Below are positions 1 to 10,308 of a stretch of DNA of 64,000 nt, piece after piece. The notes below the pieces were generated by a model. The model searched no databases, was not told the DNA's origin, and worked only from the letters and a program-made list of their open reading frames with translations. Positions within the stretch are counted from its first letter, which is position 1, and each line of letters begins with the position of its first letter. Made by a program: the position numbers and the translations under genes. This stretch comes from Tepidicella baoligensis (GTDB lineage Bacteria; Pseudomonadota; Gammaproteobacteria; Burkholderiales; Burkholderiaceae_C), in contig NZ_JACCDB010000011.1 of the NCBI RefSeq assembly GCF_013432195.1, forward strand, positions 1 to 64,000. The letters are read 5' to 3'.

Positions 1-101
1 GGGGTAAGTGTCGAACTCGGGGGGCCCGAACCGACGTGGATTTGCTCCGCAAACTGCCTGCCGCCCTCGGTATGGAAGGTTGATGGTGTCAACACAAAAG
101 C
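1..101. other. Left edge, no confident gene
   Basis: No gene can be called here. One plus-strand frame is open from the window edge to a TGA at 81-83 (last residues roughly VDLLRKLPAALGMEG). It could be the tail of a gene starting outside the window, but 26 codons are too few to identify it. The hairpin at 102-130 could terminate such a gene from the left as well as the tRNA from the right. Confidence 0.3.
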
Positions 102-130
102 AAAAAAACCTGGCCATGACAGCCAAGGGC
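102..130 (-). terminator. Intrinsic terminator of the tRNA-Thr gene
   Basis: On the minus strand a CCT-T-GGC / GCC-AGG stem with one bulged base is followed by seven T residues. It begins about 10 nt after the tRNA CCA end. On the plus strand the same stem is followed by GCTTTTTATT, so it may act in both directions. Confidence 0.6.
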
Positions 131-139
131 TTTTTATTG

Positions 140-215
140 TGGTGCCGGAAAGAGGAATCGAACCCCCGACCTTCTCATTACGAATGAGCTGCTCTACCGA
201 CTGAGCTATTCCGGC
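140..215 (-). tRNA. tRNA-Thr (anticodon CGT)
   Basis: A 76-nt cloverleaf on the minus strand starts GCCGGAAT and ends with the matching TTCCGGC arm plus ACCA, so the CCA end is encoded. The D arm (AGCTCAGTCGGTAGAGC), the anticodon stem-loop CTCAT-TCGTAAT-GAG and the T arm (GGGGGTTCGATTCC) are all intact. The anticodon reads CGT, which decodes ACG threonine codons. It resembles the E. coli threonine CGT tRNA closely. It lies just downstream of fbp on the same strand and has its own -10 element. Confidence 0.95.
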
Positions 216-252
216 ACTCGCGTAGTGCTCGCTGTCGTGCAGCGAAACGAGA

Positions 253-258
253 ATTATA
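253..258 (-). promoter_or_regulatory. -10 element for tRNA-Thr
   Basis: A perfect TATAAT on the minus strand overlaps the TAA stop of fbp and lies about 38 nt before the mature tRNA 5' end. No good -35 hexamer is visible at 17 nt. The position suits an independent tRNA promoter embedded in the end of fbp. Confidence 0.5.
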
Positions 259-1318
259 GCGCGTTCTGGGGGATCGCCGTCCCGCGAACCTTGTCGGCCT
301 CCAAGTGATAGGCGGTGACCCGGTCCACCTCGTTTTTCGACCCCAAGATGACGCTGACGCGCTCATGCAATTGAGTGGGCTCCAGGTCCAAAATACGTTG
401 CCGACCGTTGGTGGCGGCCCCCCCAGCTTGCTCCACCAACCAGCTCATCGGGTTGGCTTCATACATCAGGCGCAGCTTGCCGGGCTTGTGGGGTTCACGC
501 TTGTCCCATGGGTACATGAAGATACCGCCGCGCGTGAGGATGCGGTGTACGTCGGCCACCATGGAGGCGATCCAGCGCATGTTGAAATCCTTGCCGCGCG
601 GGCCTTCCTGTCCGGCCAGGCATTCCTCCACATAGCGGCGCACCGGGGCATCCCAGTGGCGCATGTTGCTCATGTTGATCGCGAATTCCCGGGTATCGGC
701 GGGGATCTGCACGTCTTCCTGCGTCAACACCCAGGAACCTTGCTCCCGGTCGAGTGTGAACATGGCGACGCCGTTACCCACCGTCAGCACCAACACCGTC
801 TGCGGGCCATAGATGCAGTAGCCAGCAGCCACCTGATGGCGGCCGGGCTGCAGAAAGTCGCTCTCGCAGACCGGGTCCACGCGGGTCGGGTCCTCGTTGC
901 GGCGGCGCAGCACCGAAAAGATGGTGCCGATGCTCACGTTCACGTCGATATTGCTGGAACCGTCCAGCGGATCGAACAGCAACAGGTATTCGCCCTTTGG
1001 GTAACGATTGGGCACCACGTAGATGCCTTCCATTTCTTCAGAGGCCATGGCGGCGAGGTGACCACCCCATTCGTTGGCATCGATGAGCACCTCGTTGGCG
1101 ATGATGTCGAGTTTCTTCTGCACCTCGCCCTGTACGTTTTCACTGCCTGCACTGCCCAGGACTTCGCCCAATGCGCCTTTGTTCACGCTGATGGAGATGC
1201 GTTTACAAGCCCGGGCCACCACTTCGATGAGCAGGCGAAGCTCGGGAGGGATGAGACCATGGACGCGTTGCTGCTCGACCAGATAGCGGGTGAGGGAGGG
1301 GCGGGAGGTCATGCTCAT
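254..1318 (-). CDS. fbp: Fructose-1,6-bisphosphatase class I
   Basis: Cytosolic gluconeogenic enzyme that hydrolyses fructose 1,6-bisphosphate to fructose 6-phosphate. The 354-aa product has the class I metal and substrate signature FDPLDGSSN at about residues 115-123, an acidic SEEME segment at 93-97, and the C-terminal GGIFMYP sugar-binding motif. Length fits the family. The frame is open further upstream (to 1390), but those 24 residues look non-coding and fall in the AT-rich intergenic region, so the start was set at MSMTSRP. A second ATG lies two codons on. There is no strong ribosome site. In autotrophic relatives the same enzyme serves the Calvin cycle, but nothing in this window points to that. 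Confidence 0.95.
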   Translation of the reverse strand: MSMTSRPSLTRYLVEQQRVHGLIPPELRLLIEVVARACKRISISVNKGALGEVLGSAGSENVQGEVQKKLDIIANEVLIDANEWGGHLAAMASEEMEGIYVVPNRYPKGEYLLLFDPLDGSSNIDVNVSIGTIFSVLRRRNEDPTRVDPVCESDFLQPGRHQVAAGYCIYGPQTVLVLTVGNGVAMFTLDREQGSWVLTQEDVQIPADTREFAINMSNMRHWDAPVRRYVEECLAGQEGPRGKDFNMRWIASMVADVHRILTRGGIFMYPWDKREPHKPGKLRLMYEANPMSWLVEQAGGAATNGRQRILDLEPTQLHERVSVILGSKNEVDRVTAYHLEADKVRGTAIPQNAL

Positions 1319-1373
1319 GCCGATGTCTTGCGGGAGGAGAAGGGGAGAAGCAGGAACTTTTTTGGAAAACCAA

Positions 1374-1396
1374 AAACCATTGAAATTCAATGGTTT
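1374..1396. promoter_or_regulatory. Perfect 11-bp dyad in the fbp/hns intergenic region
   Basis: AAACCATTGAA and TTCAATGGTTT are exact inverted repeats separated by one A. A second, smaller dyad (TTTTTGG-AAAA-CCAAAAA) abuts it at 1359-1376. The site lies between divergent fbp and hns in AT-rich DNA. It has the form of an operator, but the binding protein is unknown. Confidence 0.4.
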
Positions 1397-1463
1397 GCGA
1401 ACGCATTAGAGAGTCAATTCATGACTTCGCATGTTACCACAGGTTTTCAATCCTTGAGGCAGT

Positions 1464-1469
1464 TATAAT
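1464..1469 (+). promoter_or_regulatory. -10 element for hns
   Basis: A perfect TATAAT lies 49 nt before the H-NS start. The -35 region is poor (GGTTTT or TTTTCA at sub-optimal spacing), so this is a partial promoter call. Confidence 0.4.
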
Positions 1470-1517
1470 CGTGAACCTCAATTTTCCACCATGGTTCAAA
1501 TTTGAAAGGAGTTCCAA

Positions 1518-1832
1518 ATGGATGAGCTTGAGAAAATCCAGCTGCAGATTGCCGAGTTGCAGAAAAAAGCACAGGAAATTGCACAAGCCAACAGAATTCC
1601 AGTGCTGGAAGATGTGAAAAACAAAATCAAGCTTTATGGCTTCACGCCTGAAGAGCTGGGTTTTCAAGTGGAAGCCAAGCCGAACGCAATGGTTGAAAAA
1701 AAGAAGAAAGTCGTTGCAGTCAAATACAGGCTTGGCAACAACACCTGGACTGGCAGAGGCAAAAAACCCAAGTGGGTTGAAGATTACTTGGCCGCCGGCA
1801 AGGCGCTGGATGACATCTTGGTTTCAACTTGA
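1518..1832 (+). CDS. H-NS family histone-like nucleoid protein
   Basis: DNA-binding protein expected to coat and silence AT-rich DNA. The 104-aa chain has an N-terminal coiled-coil oligomerisation segment (about 1-25) and the C-terminal H-NS DNA-binding motif TWTGRGKKPKW at residues 76-86, preceded by a lysine run at 61-64. Length fits betaproteobacterial H-NS/Bv3F-type proteins. A strong ribosome site (AAAGGAG) fixes the ATG. The gene and its flanks are visibly more AT-rich than the rest of the window, with codons such as AAA and GAA favoured. That is common for xenogeneic-silencer genes and could also mean transfer. Which paralogue it is cannot be told from sequence. Confidence 0.9.
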   Translation: MDELEKIQLQIAELQKKAQEIAQANRIPVLEDVKNKIKLYGFTPEELGFQVEAKPNAMVEKKKKVVAVKYRLGNNTWTGRGKKPKWVEDYLAAGKALDDILVST

Positions 1833-2049
1833 AGAATCTGTTTTCCCACGGCGGCTAGGTGTTTGCGACGCATGCTTGGCTATCGTGGGCAACTCATTGC
1901 TTTCAGCATCTCTATGATTTAACATAATACACATTGTAGAATTATGACAACGACATTGCATGGAATGCCCGACCCGCTAAAATCCGGACATACGGCCACG
2001 GCATGACTGCATCCGCGGCTGACCCCTATCCATCGTTCAAGGACTTTTC
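1833..2049. promoter_or_regulatory. Intergenic region with promoter for the amino-acid importer
   Basis: No gene is seen in this AT-rich gap. A plausible sigma-70 promoter on the plus strand is TTGCAT at 1956-1961 and TAAAAT at 1978-1983 with 16-nt spacing. It would give a 5' leader of roughly 60 nt before the binding-protein gene. Confidence 0.5.
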
Positions 2050-2853
2050 ATGAAGAACTTTCTCCTGGCCCTGGGTCTGGCCGCCACCGTCGCATTGGTG
2101 GGGTGTGGCAAGAAGGAAGAAGCTCCCGCGACAGCCGCCAGCGGCACCCCGGTCCTGCGCGTTGCGATCGACCCCACCTACGAGCCTTTCACTTTCAAGA
2201 CCGCCGATGGAAAACCCGCCGGTTTCGATGTGGACATCGCCGAGGCCATCTGCGCCGAGATCCAGCGCCGCTGCGTCTTTGTGGAACAGGTCTGGGACAG
2301 CATGATTCCTGGCCTTCAAGCCCAGCAGTACGATGTGATCATCAGCTCCATGTCCATTACGGAAGAGCGCCAGCAGGTCATCGACTTCTCCGACAAGTAC
2401 TACAGCACCCCCAGCCGAATCGTGGTCAAGGAAGGCACGCCATTCGAATCCCTGGAATCTCTCAAGGGTCTGCGTCTGGGCGTGCTCAAGGGCAGCACCC
2501 AGGAACGCTACGCCATGGGTGAGTTGCGGCCCGTAGGCGTGAACGTGATCCCCTATGAAGCTCAGGACCAGGTTTACCTCGACATCCGCTCCGGCCGGCT
2601 GGACGGCACCGTGGCCGATGCGGTTGAAGTCACCGGCGGCTTCCTGAGCAAGCCCGAAGGTCAGGGCTACACCTTCGTCGGCCCGCTGCTCAACGATGAA
2701 AAGTATTTCGGCACCGGCATGGGCGTGGCCATGCGCAAAGGTCAGGACGAGCTCAAGCAGCAGATCAACCAGGCCATCCAGACCATCCGCGCCAACGGCA
2801 CGTACCAGACCATCAGCGCGAAGTACTTTGACTTCGACGTCTACGGCGACTGA
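2050..2853 (+). CDS. Amino-acid ABC transporter, periplasmic binding lipoprotein (family 3)
   Basis: Substrate receptor of the ABC importer encoded by the next three genes. The 267-aa protein has a lipoprotein signal (hydrophobic run ending LVGC, lipidated Cys at 19) and a family 3 solute-binding domain from about residue 37. Typical features are PTYEPFTFK, the GFDVDIAEAIC segment and the acidic DGTVADA hinge strand. It most resembles the lysine/arginine/ornithine and histidine receptors (ArgT/HisJ type), so a basic amino acid is the likely ligand. Binding specificity is inference. AAGGAC precedes the ATG at suitable spacing. It is first in a four-gene operon and has its own promoter. Confidence 0.9.
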   Translation: MKNFLLALGLAATVALVGCGKKEEAPATAASGTPVLRVAIDPTYEPFTFKTADGKPAGFDVDIAEAICAEIQRRCVFVEQVWDSMIPGLQAQQYDVIISSMSITEERQQVIDFSDKYYSTPSRIVVKEGTPFESLESLKGLRLGVLKGSTQERYAMGELRPVGVNVIPYEAQDQVYLDIRSGRLDGTVADAVEVTGGFLSKPEGQGYTFVGPLLNDEKYFGTGMGVAMRKGQDELKQQINQAIQTIRANGTYQTISAKYFDFDVYGD

Positions 2854-2867
2854 CCTGGGATTCCGGT

Positions 2868-3554
2868 TTGTCCGGCTACTACCTGCGTATCCTCGAAGGC
2901 GCCCTCCTGACGGTGGGCGTCTCGCTTTCTGCGCTGGTGGTCGCCGTGGTGCTGGGCCTGCTGGGTTCGGCCGCCAAGCTTTCCGGGCGACAGCCGATCG
3001 TCTGGGTGGCAACGATCTACACCACCCTCATTCGGGGCGTACCCGAACTGGTGCTGATGCTGTTGGTGTTCTACGGGGGCGCCATCGGGTTGAACCACCT
3101 CACCGAGGCCCTCGGGTTTGCCAGCCGCATCCGGATTGACCCGTTCACCGCCGGCGTACTGACCATTGGCTTCATTTACGGTGCCTACATGACCGAGACG
3201 TTCCGGGGCGCCATCCTGGCCATTCCCAAGGGGCAGATGGAGGCTGCCTGGGCGTTCGGCATGAGTCCGGTGCGCACGTTTTTCCGCATCACCCTGCCCC
3301 AGATGGTGCGTTACGCCCTGCCCGGCTTCACCAACAACTGGCTCGTGCTCATCAAGTCCACGGCTCTGGTGAGCCTCATTGGCCTGCACGAGATGACCTA
3401 CCGCGCCAAGCAGGCGAGCGCTGCCACCCGGGAGCCATTCGTGTTCTTCTTGTTTGCAGCGGCGCTGTTCCTGATCTACACCTCGCTTTCCCTGTGGATG
3501 CTGCGTTGGCTGAACAACCGGTACAGCCTGGGCAACAAGAAGGTGAGCCTGTGA
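2868..3554 (+). CDS. Amino-acid ABC transporter permease, HisQ type
   Basis: One of the two inner-membrane subunits of the polar amino-acid importer. The 228-aa protein has about five membrane spans and the cytoplasmic EAA coupling loop (EAAWAFGMSP followed by ITLPQ) that contacts the ATPase. The start is a TTG at 2868, 14 nt after the receptor gene. No ATG lies nearby that would keep the first membrane span. Its stop overlaps the next gene's GTG by 4 nt, so the two permeases are probably translationally coupled and form a heterodimer. Confidence 0.9.
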   Translation: MSGYYLRILEGALLTVGVSLSALVVAVVLGLLGSAAKLSGRQPIVWVATIYTTLIRGVPELVLMLLVFYGGAIGLNHLTEALGFASRIRIDPFTAGVLTIGFIYGAYMTETFRGAILAIPKGQMEAAWAFGMSPVRTFFRITLPQMVRYALPGFTNNWLVLIKSTALVSLIGLHEMTYRAKQASAATREPFVFFLFAAALFLIYTSLSLWMLRWLNNRYSLGNKKVSL

Positions 3555-4264
3555 ACTGGTCCATCCTGGCCCGACCCGAAACCCTCGCTCTCTATGCCGA
3601 GGGTCTCATCACCACGATGTGGTTGCTGCTCGGCTCGCTGGCCATGGGGGGCGTCATGGCCCTGTTGCTGGCCCTCGCACTTACCGGTCGCATCACGCTG
3701 CTGCGCTGGTTGGCCGGCGCTTACACCTATTGCATCCGCGGCACGCCGCTGCTGATACAGGTGTACCTGATCTATTACGGCCTGGCGCAGCTCGACTGGA
3801 TACAGGCGCGCTGGGACACGGTGTGGCCGTGGACCTACTTCAAGGACGCCTTTTTCTGCGCTCTGCTGGCCTTCGCCATGAACAACGCGGGCTACACGGC
3901 GGAAATGCTGGCTGGCGCCATCCGCGAGACCAACCCCGGGGAAATCGAGGCCGCCCAGGCCATGGGCATGTCGCGCTGGCAGATCCTGCGCCGCGTCGTG
4001 CTGCCCAGCGCCCTGCGCCGCACCCTGCCCGCCTACAGCAACGAGGTGGTGATGATGTTGCACAGCACCAGTCTGGCCAGCACCGTCCCCGCCATGCTGG
4101 ACCTCACGGCAGCGGCCAGCCGCATCTATTCCGATTTCTACCTGCCGTTTGAAGCCTATCTGTTTGCCGCTGCCATCTACCTGTGCATCACTTTTGCTCT
4201 GGTTGGCGGCTTCAAATGGCTGGAAAAACGCTTCCTGGCCTACCTGAGGCCCCGTACCCACTGA
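3551..4264 (+). CDS. Amino-acid ABC transporter permease, HisM type
   Basis: Second membrane subunit of the importer, 237 aa, with about five spans and its own EAA loop ([14 protein letters not shown] followed by VVLPS). The frame is open further upstream to 3494, but the GTG at 3551 was chosen because it overlaps the preceding stop as GTGA and is followed directly by a normal permease N-terminus ([17 protein letters not shown]). It pairs with the upstream HisQ-like subunit and the downstream ATPase. Confidence 0.9.
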   Translation: MNWSILARPETLALYAEGLITTMWLLLGSLAMGGVMALLLALALTGRITLLRWLAGAYTYCIRGTPLLIQVYLIYYGLAQLDWIQARWDTVWPWTYFKDAFFCALLAFAMNNAGYTAEMLAGAIRETNPGEIEAAQAMGMSRWQILRRVVLPSALRRTLPAYSNEVVMMLHSTSLASTVPAMLDLTAAASRIYSDFYLPFEAYLFAAAIYLCITFALVGGFKWLEKRFLAYLRPRTH

Positions 4265-4271
4265 CCTGCCC

Positions 4272-5048
4272 ATGTCCACTGCTCCCATGAAACTGGAGGT
4301 GCACGACCTCCACAAACGCTACGGTGACCATGAGGTGCTCAAGGGCGTTTCCCTGTCGGCACGGGCGGGCGACGTGATCAGCATCATCGGCAGTTCCGGT
4401 TCGGGTAAGAGCACTTTCCTGCGCTGCATCAACCTGTTGGAAAAGCCGCATCAGGGCCGCATCGTGGTGGCCGGCGAAGAAATGCAGCTCAAACCAGGCC
4501 GTACCGGTGAGCTGGAAGCCGCCCAACCGAAGCAGTTGCAGCGCCTGCGCACCAAGCTGGCCATGGTGTTCCAGAACTTCAACCTCTGGGCCCACATGAC
4601 GGTGCTGCAAAACATCATCGAAGCCCCGGTGCACCTGCTCAAGGTTCCCAAGGAACAGGCCGTGGAGACGGCGCGCAAATACCTGGATCGGGTGGGCCTC
4701 AAGGGTGTGGAGGACCGCTACCCCGCCCACATGAGCGGTGGGCAGCAGCAGCGCGTGGCCATTGCGCGTGCGCTGGCGGTGGAGCCCGAAGTGATGCTGT
4801 TCGATGAACCCACCAGCGCGCTGGATCCGGAGCTGGTGACCGAGGTACTGCGTGTGATGCAAAAGCTCGCCGAGGAGCACCGTACCATGGTGGTGGTGAC
4901 GCACGAAATGGGTTTTGCCCGCGAAGTGTCCAACCACCTGATCTTTTTGCACCAGGGGCGCATCGAGGAAGAAGGCCACCCGCGCGAGGTGCTGGCCCAC
5001 CCGAAAAGCGAACGCCTGGCGCAGTTCCTGGCGGGCAGCCTCAAGTGA
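4272..5048 (+). CDS. Amino-acid ABC transporter ATPase, HisP type
   Basis: ATP-hydrolysing subunit on the cytoplasmic face that powers amino-acid uptake. The 258-aa protein has Walker [10 protein letters not shown] at residues 40-48, the ABC signature MSGGQQQR at 154-161, Walker B VMLFDEP at 174-180 and the switch histidine in VVVTHEMGF. The insert between Walker A and the Q-loop and the sequence [12 protein letters not shown] are typical of histidine/arginine importers. It ends the four-gene operon. The next gene is convergent, six bases away. Confidence 0.93.
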   Translation: MSTAPMKLEVHDLHKRYGDHEVLKGVSLSARAGDVISIIGSSGSGKSTFLRCINLLEKPHQGRIVVAGEEMQLKPGRTGELEAAQPKQLQRLRTKLAMVFQNFNLWAHMTVLQNIIEAPVHLLKVPKEQAVETARKYLDRVGLKGVEDRYPAHMSGGQQQRVAIARALAVEPEVMLFDEPTSALDPELVTEVLRVMQKLAEEHRTMVVVTHEMGFAREVSNHLIFLHQGRIEEEGHPREVLAHPKSERLAQFLAGSLK

Positions 5049-5054
5049 GGGCGC

Positions 5055-5981
5055 TCACTCCCAGAACATCAAGGCTTCACGGCCCTGCACGTACAGGTCC
5101 ACGGGGCGGCCCACCGGCAGCAGCACCTTGGTGGGCACGTGCCCAAAGGGCAAGCCGGTCAGCACCGGCACCTTTACCTGGGTGCGCAACCACTCCACCA
5201 TGCGGCGGAGGTTGAAGCCCTTGTCGTGCGGCGTGAGCTGATAGCGTGTGAAGCTGCCCAGCACCAGGGCGCGCTGCGCTTCCAAAACGCCTGCATGCAG
5301 CAGTTGGGTCAGCATACGCTCGATGCGGTAAGGGTGTTCGCCCACGTCTTCGAGGAACAGGATGCCACCTGCCACGACCGGGAAGAACGGGGAGCCCACG
5401 AGGCTGCACAACACCGTCAGGTTGCCGCCCCACAGCATCGCCCCTTCGGCCGCCCAGCCTGCCTCTGAAGCCAGTTCAGGATGGGCGCGGAAGTCGGCCG
5501 CCGGCAGTCGCCAGCCGGTGCCCTCGCCCACACCCGTCACCAGGTCGTCAAAGCATGCCTGCATGATTTCGTCGGGCGCCTGTTCGCAGGCCCAGTCTTC
5601 GAGCAAGGCGGGGCCCGCCCAGGTGGGTGTGCCGCGCAGGGCCTGTACCGCTGCCTGCAAGGCGGTGAAGTCGCTCAAGCCCACCCAGGCGCTGCCCTGC
5701 TCCACCGAACGCTGAATGGCGTCGTAAGGCAGTCGGGGCAGCAGGCGGGTCAGGCCGTAGCCGCCACGGGTGGTGAGCACGATCTGCGCCCCGCTGGCGG
5801 CGGCGCGGGCGATGGCGGCCAGGCGGGTGTCGTCGTCGCCCGCGAAGCGCTGGTGGCTGCTCAGTGCATCCGGGTCCACCTCCACCTCGTGGCCCATGGC
5901 CTGCAGGCGCTTGAGCGCCCTGCGAAAACCGGTTTTGTCGCGCACCGCGCTGCTCGGGGAATACAGGTAAATATGGGCCAT
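5055..5981 (-). CDS. ldcA: LD-carboxypeptidase (peptidase S66), LdcA family
   Basis: Cytoplasmic serine peptidase family that releases the terminal D-alanine from murein tetrapeptides during cell-wall recycling. The 308-aa chain keeps the expected triad: the nucleophile Ser103 in VGLSDFTAL, Glu210 in ILFLEDVGE and His280 in LPFGHVPTK. The family GYG turn is at 74-76. The frame extends upstream to 6026 inside tadA, but MAHIYLYSPS gives the normal N-terminus and leaves a short gap after the tadA stop. Last gene of the guaB-guaA-tadA-ldcA run. Substrate assignment rests on family. Confidence 0.88.
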   Translation of the reverse strand: MAHIYLYSPSSAVRDKTGFRRALKRLQAMGHEVEVDPDALSSHQRFAGDDDTRLAAIARAAASGAQIVLTTRGGYGLTRLLPRLPYDAIQRSVEQGSAWVGLSDFTALQAAVQALRGTPTWAGPALLEDWACEQAPDEIMQACFDDLVTGVGEGTGWRLPAADFRAHPELASEAGWAAEGAMLWGGNLTVLCSLVGSPFFPVVAGGILFLEDVGEHPYRIERMLTQLLHAGVLEAQRALVLGSFTRYQLTPHDKGFNLRRMVEWLRTQVKVPVLTGLPFGHVPTKVLLPVGRPVDLYVQGREALMFWE

Positions 5982-6004
5982 GTGCCGGATTATGTCCTCA
6001 TGCC

Positions 6005-7072
6005 TCATGCGTCTGGCCAGGGCCATGCTTTCTGGGCAGCACGGTGGCCGGCGTCCGGGTATGGCCAGTCTGGCCAGCCTTCAGGCAAACCAGGCATGGG
6101 GGTCGGTGTGCGGATTTCCAGATGTGCGCGGGCATCGCCAAGGCGAGCGCACAGGGCATGGGCCAGGCGGCTCTGCTCGGGGGCCGCCACCACCAGCCAG
6201 TTCGGCAGCTCCAAGGCGACCATCCATTCCTGCAGCACCTGCAGATGCCGTTCCAAGGTGTGCCAGCGGGGTTTTTTCGGTTTGTCACTCATGCCAAAAC
6301 CGATCAAGTCTGGCAAAAAGGCTCGTTTGCCCTCTGCCTGGGCCTTTCTGGCATCCTGCGCCCATTCGGGCCACCAGCCATGGAGCCCGTGCAGGAAAAC
6401 GACCCCAGATGGCAGGGCAGATGCCGGTGTCGGCGACAGCTCCATCCAATGCAGGCGCAGCCCTTGTAAAGCCGCGCCCTCCCGCATCCAGCGGTTGTAA
6501 ACCAGCCAGTCAGGCCAGGCCTGCCATAGAGGTTCGAACAGGGCATCGGGCGTGCGCAATGCATCCTCGCGCAAGGGAATGGCGGCTTCTCGGGCTTTGC
6601 GCCTTTGCGCAGCAAAGAATGCCTGCATCAGCGCGCCACAAGCTTCGGATTCAACGCCCCCGCTCACCGCGGTGTGGTGATTCAAGACGGGGTTTCCAAG
6701 CACGTCGATGACGGACCCCGCAGCGCCGGTTTTGGGCTCGCGAGCGCCGTACACCACCCGGGCAAGGCGGGCATGCAACATGGCCTGCGCGCACATGGCG
6801 CAAGGCTCCAGTGTCACGAAAAGTTCGCAGCCATCCAGGCGGTAGTTGCCGGTTGCTGCGGCCGCGGCGCGTAGCGCCAGCATCTCGGCGTGTGCCGTCG
6901 GATCACGGAGGCCGATCGGGCGGTTGTGTGCGCGGGCCAGGATCCGGTCGGGTTCGCCTGCTCGGCCGGGACTCACCACAACCGCGCCCACCGGCACTTC
7001 GCCCTCCCGCGCTGCGCGTTGAGCCTCGGCGAGGGCGAGGCCCATGTAGTGGGCGTCTCGGTGCTTGTTCAC
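6005..7072 (-). CDS. tadA: tRNA adenosine-34 deaminase TadA fused to a degenerate alpha/beta-hydrolase domain
   Basis: Residues about 1-160 form a TadA that converts A34 of tRNA-Arg(ACG) to inosine. It has the zinc and proton-shuttle motif HAE at 61-63 and the ligand pair PCAMC with Cys91 and Cys94. TadA is normally 150-180 aa, whereas this protein is 355 aa. Residues about 188-355 resemble the first half of an alpha/beta hydrolase: an HGLHG oxyanion turn at 228-232 and the PDLIGFGMSDKP segment at 254-265. The nucleophile elbow reads VVAAPEQS rather than G-x-S-x-G, and the later Asp/His part is missing, so this domain is probably not catalytic. The GTG at 7072 is the preferred start; an upstream TTG (7084) and an ATG at 7045 are alternatives. 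Confidence 0.85.
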   Translation of the reverse strand: MNKHRDAHYMGLALAEAQRAAREGEVPVGAVVVSPGRAGEPDRILARAHNRPIGLRDPTAHAEMLALRAAAAATGNYRLDGCELFVTLEPCAMCAQAMLHARLARVVYGAREPKTGAAGSVIDVLGNPVLNHHTAVSGGVESEACGALMQAFFAAQRRKAREAAIPLREDALRTPDALFEPLWQAWPDWLVYNRWMREGAALQGLRLHWMELSPTPASALPSGVVFLHGLHGWWPEWAQDARKAQAEGKRAFLPDLIGFGMSDKPKKPRWHTLERHLQVLQEWMVALELPNWLVVAAPEQSRLAHALCARLGDARAHLEIRTPTPMPGLPEGWPDWPYPDAGHRAAQKAWPWPDA

Positions 7073-7097
7073 CGTGCAGGCCAAGGGGCTGGCGGTT

Positions 7098-8714
7098 TTA
7101 TTCCCATTCGATGGTGGCTGGCGGCTTCGAACTCACGTCGTAGGTCACGCGGTTGATACCACGCACCTCATTGATGATGCGACTGCTGACCCTCTTGAGC
7201 AGGCTGTAGGGCAGCTCGGCCCAGTCGGCGGTCATGAAGTCGCTGGTCTGCACGGCACGCAGCGCCACCACATAGTCGTAGGTCCGGCCATCGCCCATCA
7301 CGCCCACGCTTTTGACGGGCAGGAAAACGGCAAACGCTTGACTGGTCAGGTCGTACCAGCTCTTGCCCGAATGCGGCTCGATGGTGGAGCGCAGTTCTTC
7401 GATGAAGATGGCGTCGGCGCGCCGCAGCAGATCGGCATATGCCTTCTTCACCTCACCCAAAATGCGCACACCCAGGCCAGGCCCGGGGAACGGGTGGCGA
7501 TAGACCATGTCGTGCGGCAGGCCCAGCGCCACGCCCAACTCGCGCACCTCGTCCTTGAACAGGTCGCGCAACGGCTCCAGCAGCTTCAGGCCCAGTTGCT
7601 CGGGCAGACCACCGACGTTGTGGTGGCTCTTGATGGTGACGGCTTTCTTGCTCTTGGCGCCGCCGGACTCGATCACGTCCGGGTAGATGGTTCCCTGCGC
7701 CAGCCATTGCGCCCCCTTGGAGCCAGGGCGTTGGGCCTTGAGCTTCTCCGCTTCTGCCTTGAACACGTCCACGAACAGGCCACCGATGATCTTGCGCTTT
7801 TGCTCCGGGTCGGACACGCCAGCCAGCCGCTCCAGGAACAGGTCGCTGGCATCGACCCGAATGACCTTGGCGTGCAATTTGCCGGCAAACATGTCCATGA
7901 CCATGTCGCCTTCATGCAGACGCAGCAGACCGTGATCCACGAACACGCAAGTCAACTGGTCGCCGATCGCGCGGTGGATCAGGGCCGCAGCCACCGAGGA
8001 GTCCACCCCGCCTGAGAGGCCGAGGATGACCTCCTCATCACCCACCTGCTCCCGGATTTTCTGCACCGCCTCGTCGATGTGGTCACGCATGATCCAGTCG
8101 GGCCGGGCGGCGCAGATCTCCAGCACGAACCGCTCCAATATGGCCCGACCCTGCACCGTGTGCGTGACTTCAGGGTGGAACTGCACGGCATAGAAGCGGC
8201 GCGCCTCGTCGGCCATGCCAGCGATGGGGCAACTCTCGGTGCTGGCCATGAGCTTGAAGCCCGGCGGCAGTTCGGTCACCTTGTCGCCGTGGCTCATCCA
8301 CACCTTGAGCATGCCGTGGCCTTCAGGGGTGGTGAAGTCCACGATGTCTTTCAGCAGCGCCGTATGGCCACGGGCGCGCACTTCGGCATAGCCGAATTCG
8401 CGGGTGTGAGACCCCTCCACCTTGCCGCCCAGCTGGGTGGCCATGGTCTGCATGCCGTAGCAGATGCCCAGCACCGGCACGCCCAGTTCGAACACGGCAT
8501 CGGGCGCGCGATCGTCCACTTCATACACGCTGGCGTGGCTGCCCGAGAGGATGATGCCCTTCAGCAAGCCGTCGGCGGCGTAGTCACGCACCCAGTCGCT
8601 GGACACGTCGCAGGGGTGGACTTCGCAGTACACATGCGCTTCACGCACACGCCGCGCGATGAGCTGCGTGACCTGGGAGCCAAAATCGAGAATAAGGATT
8701 TTGTGGTGTTGCAT
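7098..8714 (-). CDS. guaA: GMP synthase (glutamine-hydrolysing)
   Basis: Makes GMP from XMP, glutamine and ATP, the last step of guanine nucleotide synthesis. The 538-aa protein has a class I glutamine amidotransferase domain (Cys85 in GICYGMQ, His180 and Glu182 in QFHPE), the ATP-pyrophosphatase P-loop SGGVDSS at 234-240, and the C-terminal dimerisation domain ending in TIEWE. Length is standard. The frame runs upstream to 8861, but [14 protein letters not shown] is the canonical N-terminus. It follows guaB by 14 nt, so both steps from IMP are co-transcribed. Confidence 0.97.
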   Translation of the reverse strand: MQHHKILILDFGSQVTQLIARRVREAHVYCEVHPCDVSSDWVRDYAADGLLKGIILSGSHASVYEVDDRAPDAVFELGVPVLGICYGMQTMATQLGGKVEGSHTREFGYAEVRARGHTALLKDIVDFTTPEGHGMLKVWMSHGDKVTELPPGFKLMASTESCPIAGMADEARRFYAVQFHPEVTHTVQGRAILERFVLEICAARPDWIMRDHIDEAVQKIREQVGDEEVILGLSGGVDSSVAAALIHRAIGDQLTCVFVDHGLLRLHEGDMVMDMFAGKLHAKVIRVDASDLFLERLAGVSDPEQKRKIIGGLFVDVFKAEAEKLKAQRPGSKGAQWLAQGTIYPDVIESGGAKSKKAVTIKSHHNVGGLPEQLGLKLLEPLRDLFKDEVRELGVALGLPHDMVYRHPFPGPGLGVRILGEVKKAYADLLRRADAIFIEELRSTIEPHSGKSWYDLTSQAFAVFLPVKSVGVMGDGRTYDYVVALRAVQTSDFMTADWAELPYSLLKRVSSRIINEVRGINRVTYDVSSKPPATIEWE

Positions 8715-8728
8715 CGGTCGGCGCGGCG

Positions 8729-10279
<1,551 letters not shown>

Positions 10280-10308
10280 AACGTTTGATGCACCAAAGGG
10301 AGGAAACC

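Noticed and set aside
5481-6500. Plus-strand ORF of 339 codons opposite ldcA and tadA
   Set aside because: Overlaps two motif-complete genes on the minus strand; composition is antisense-like.
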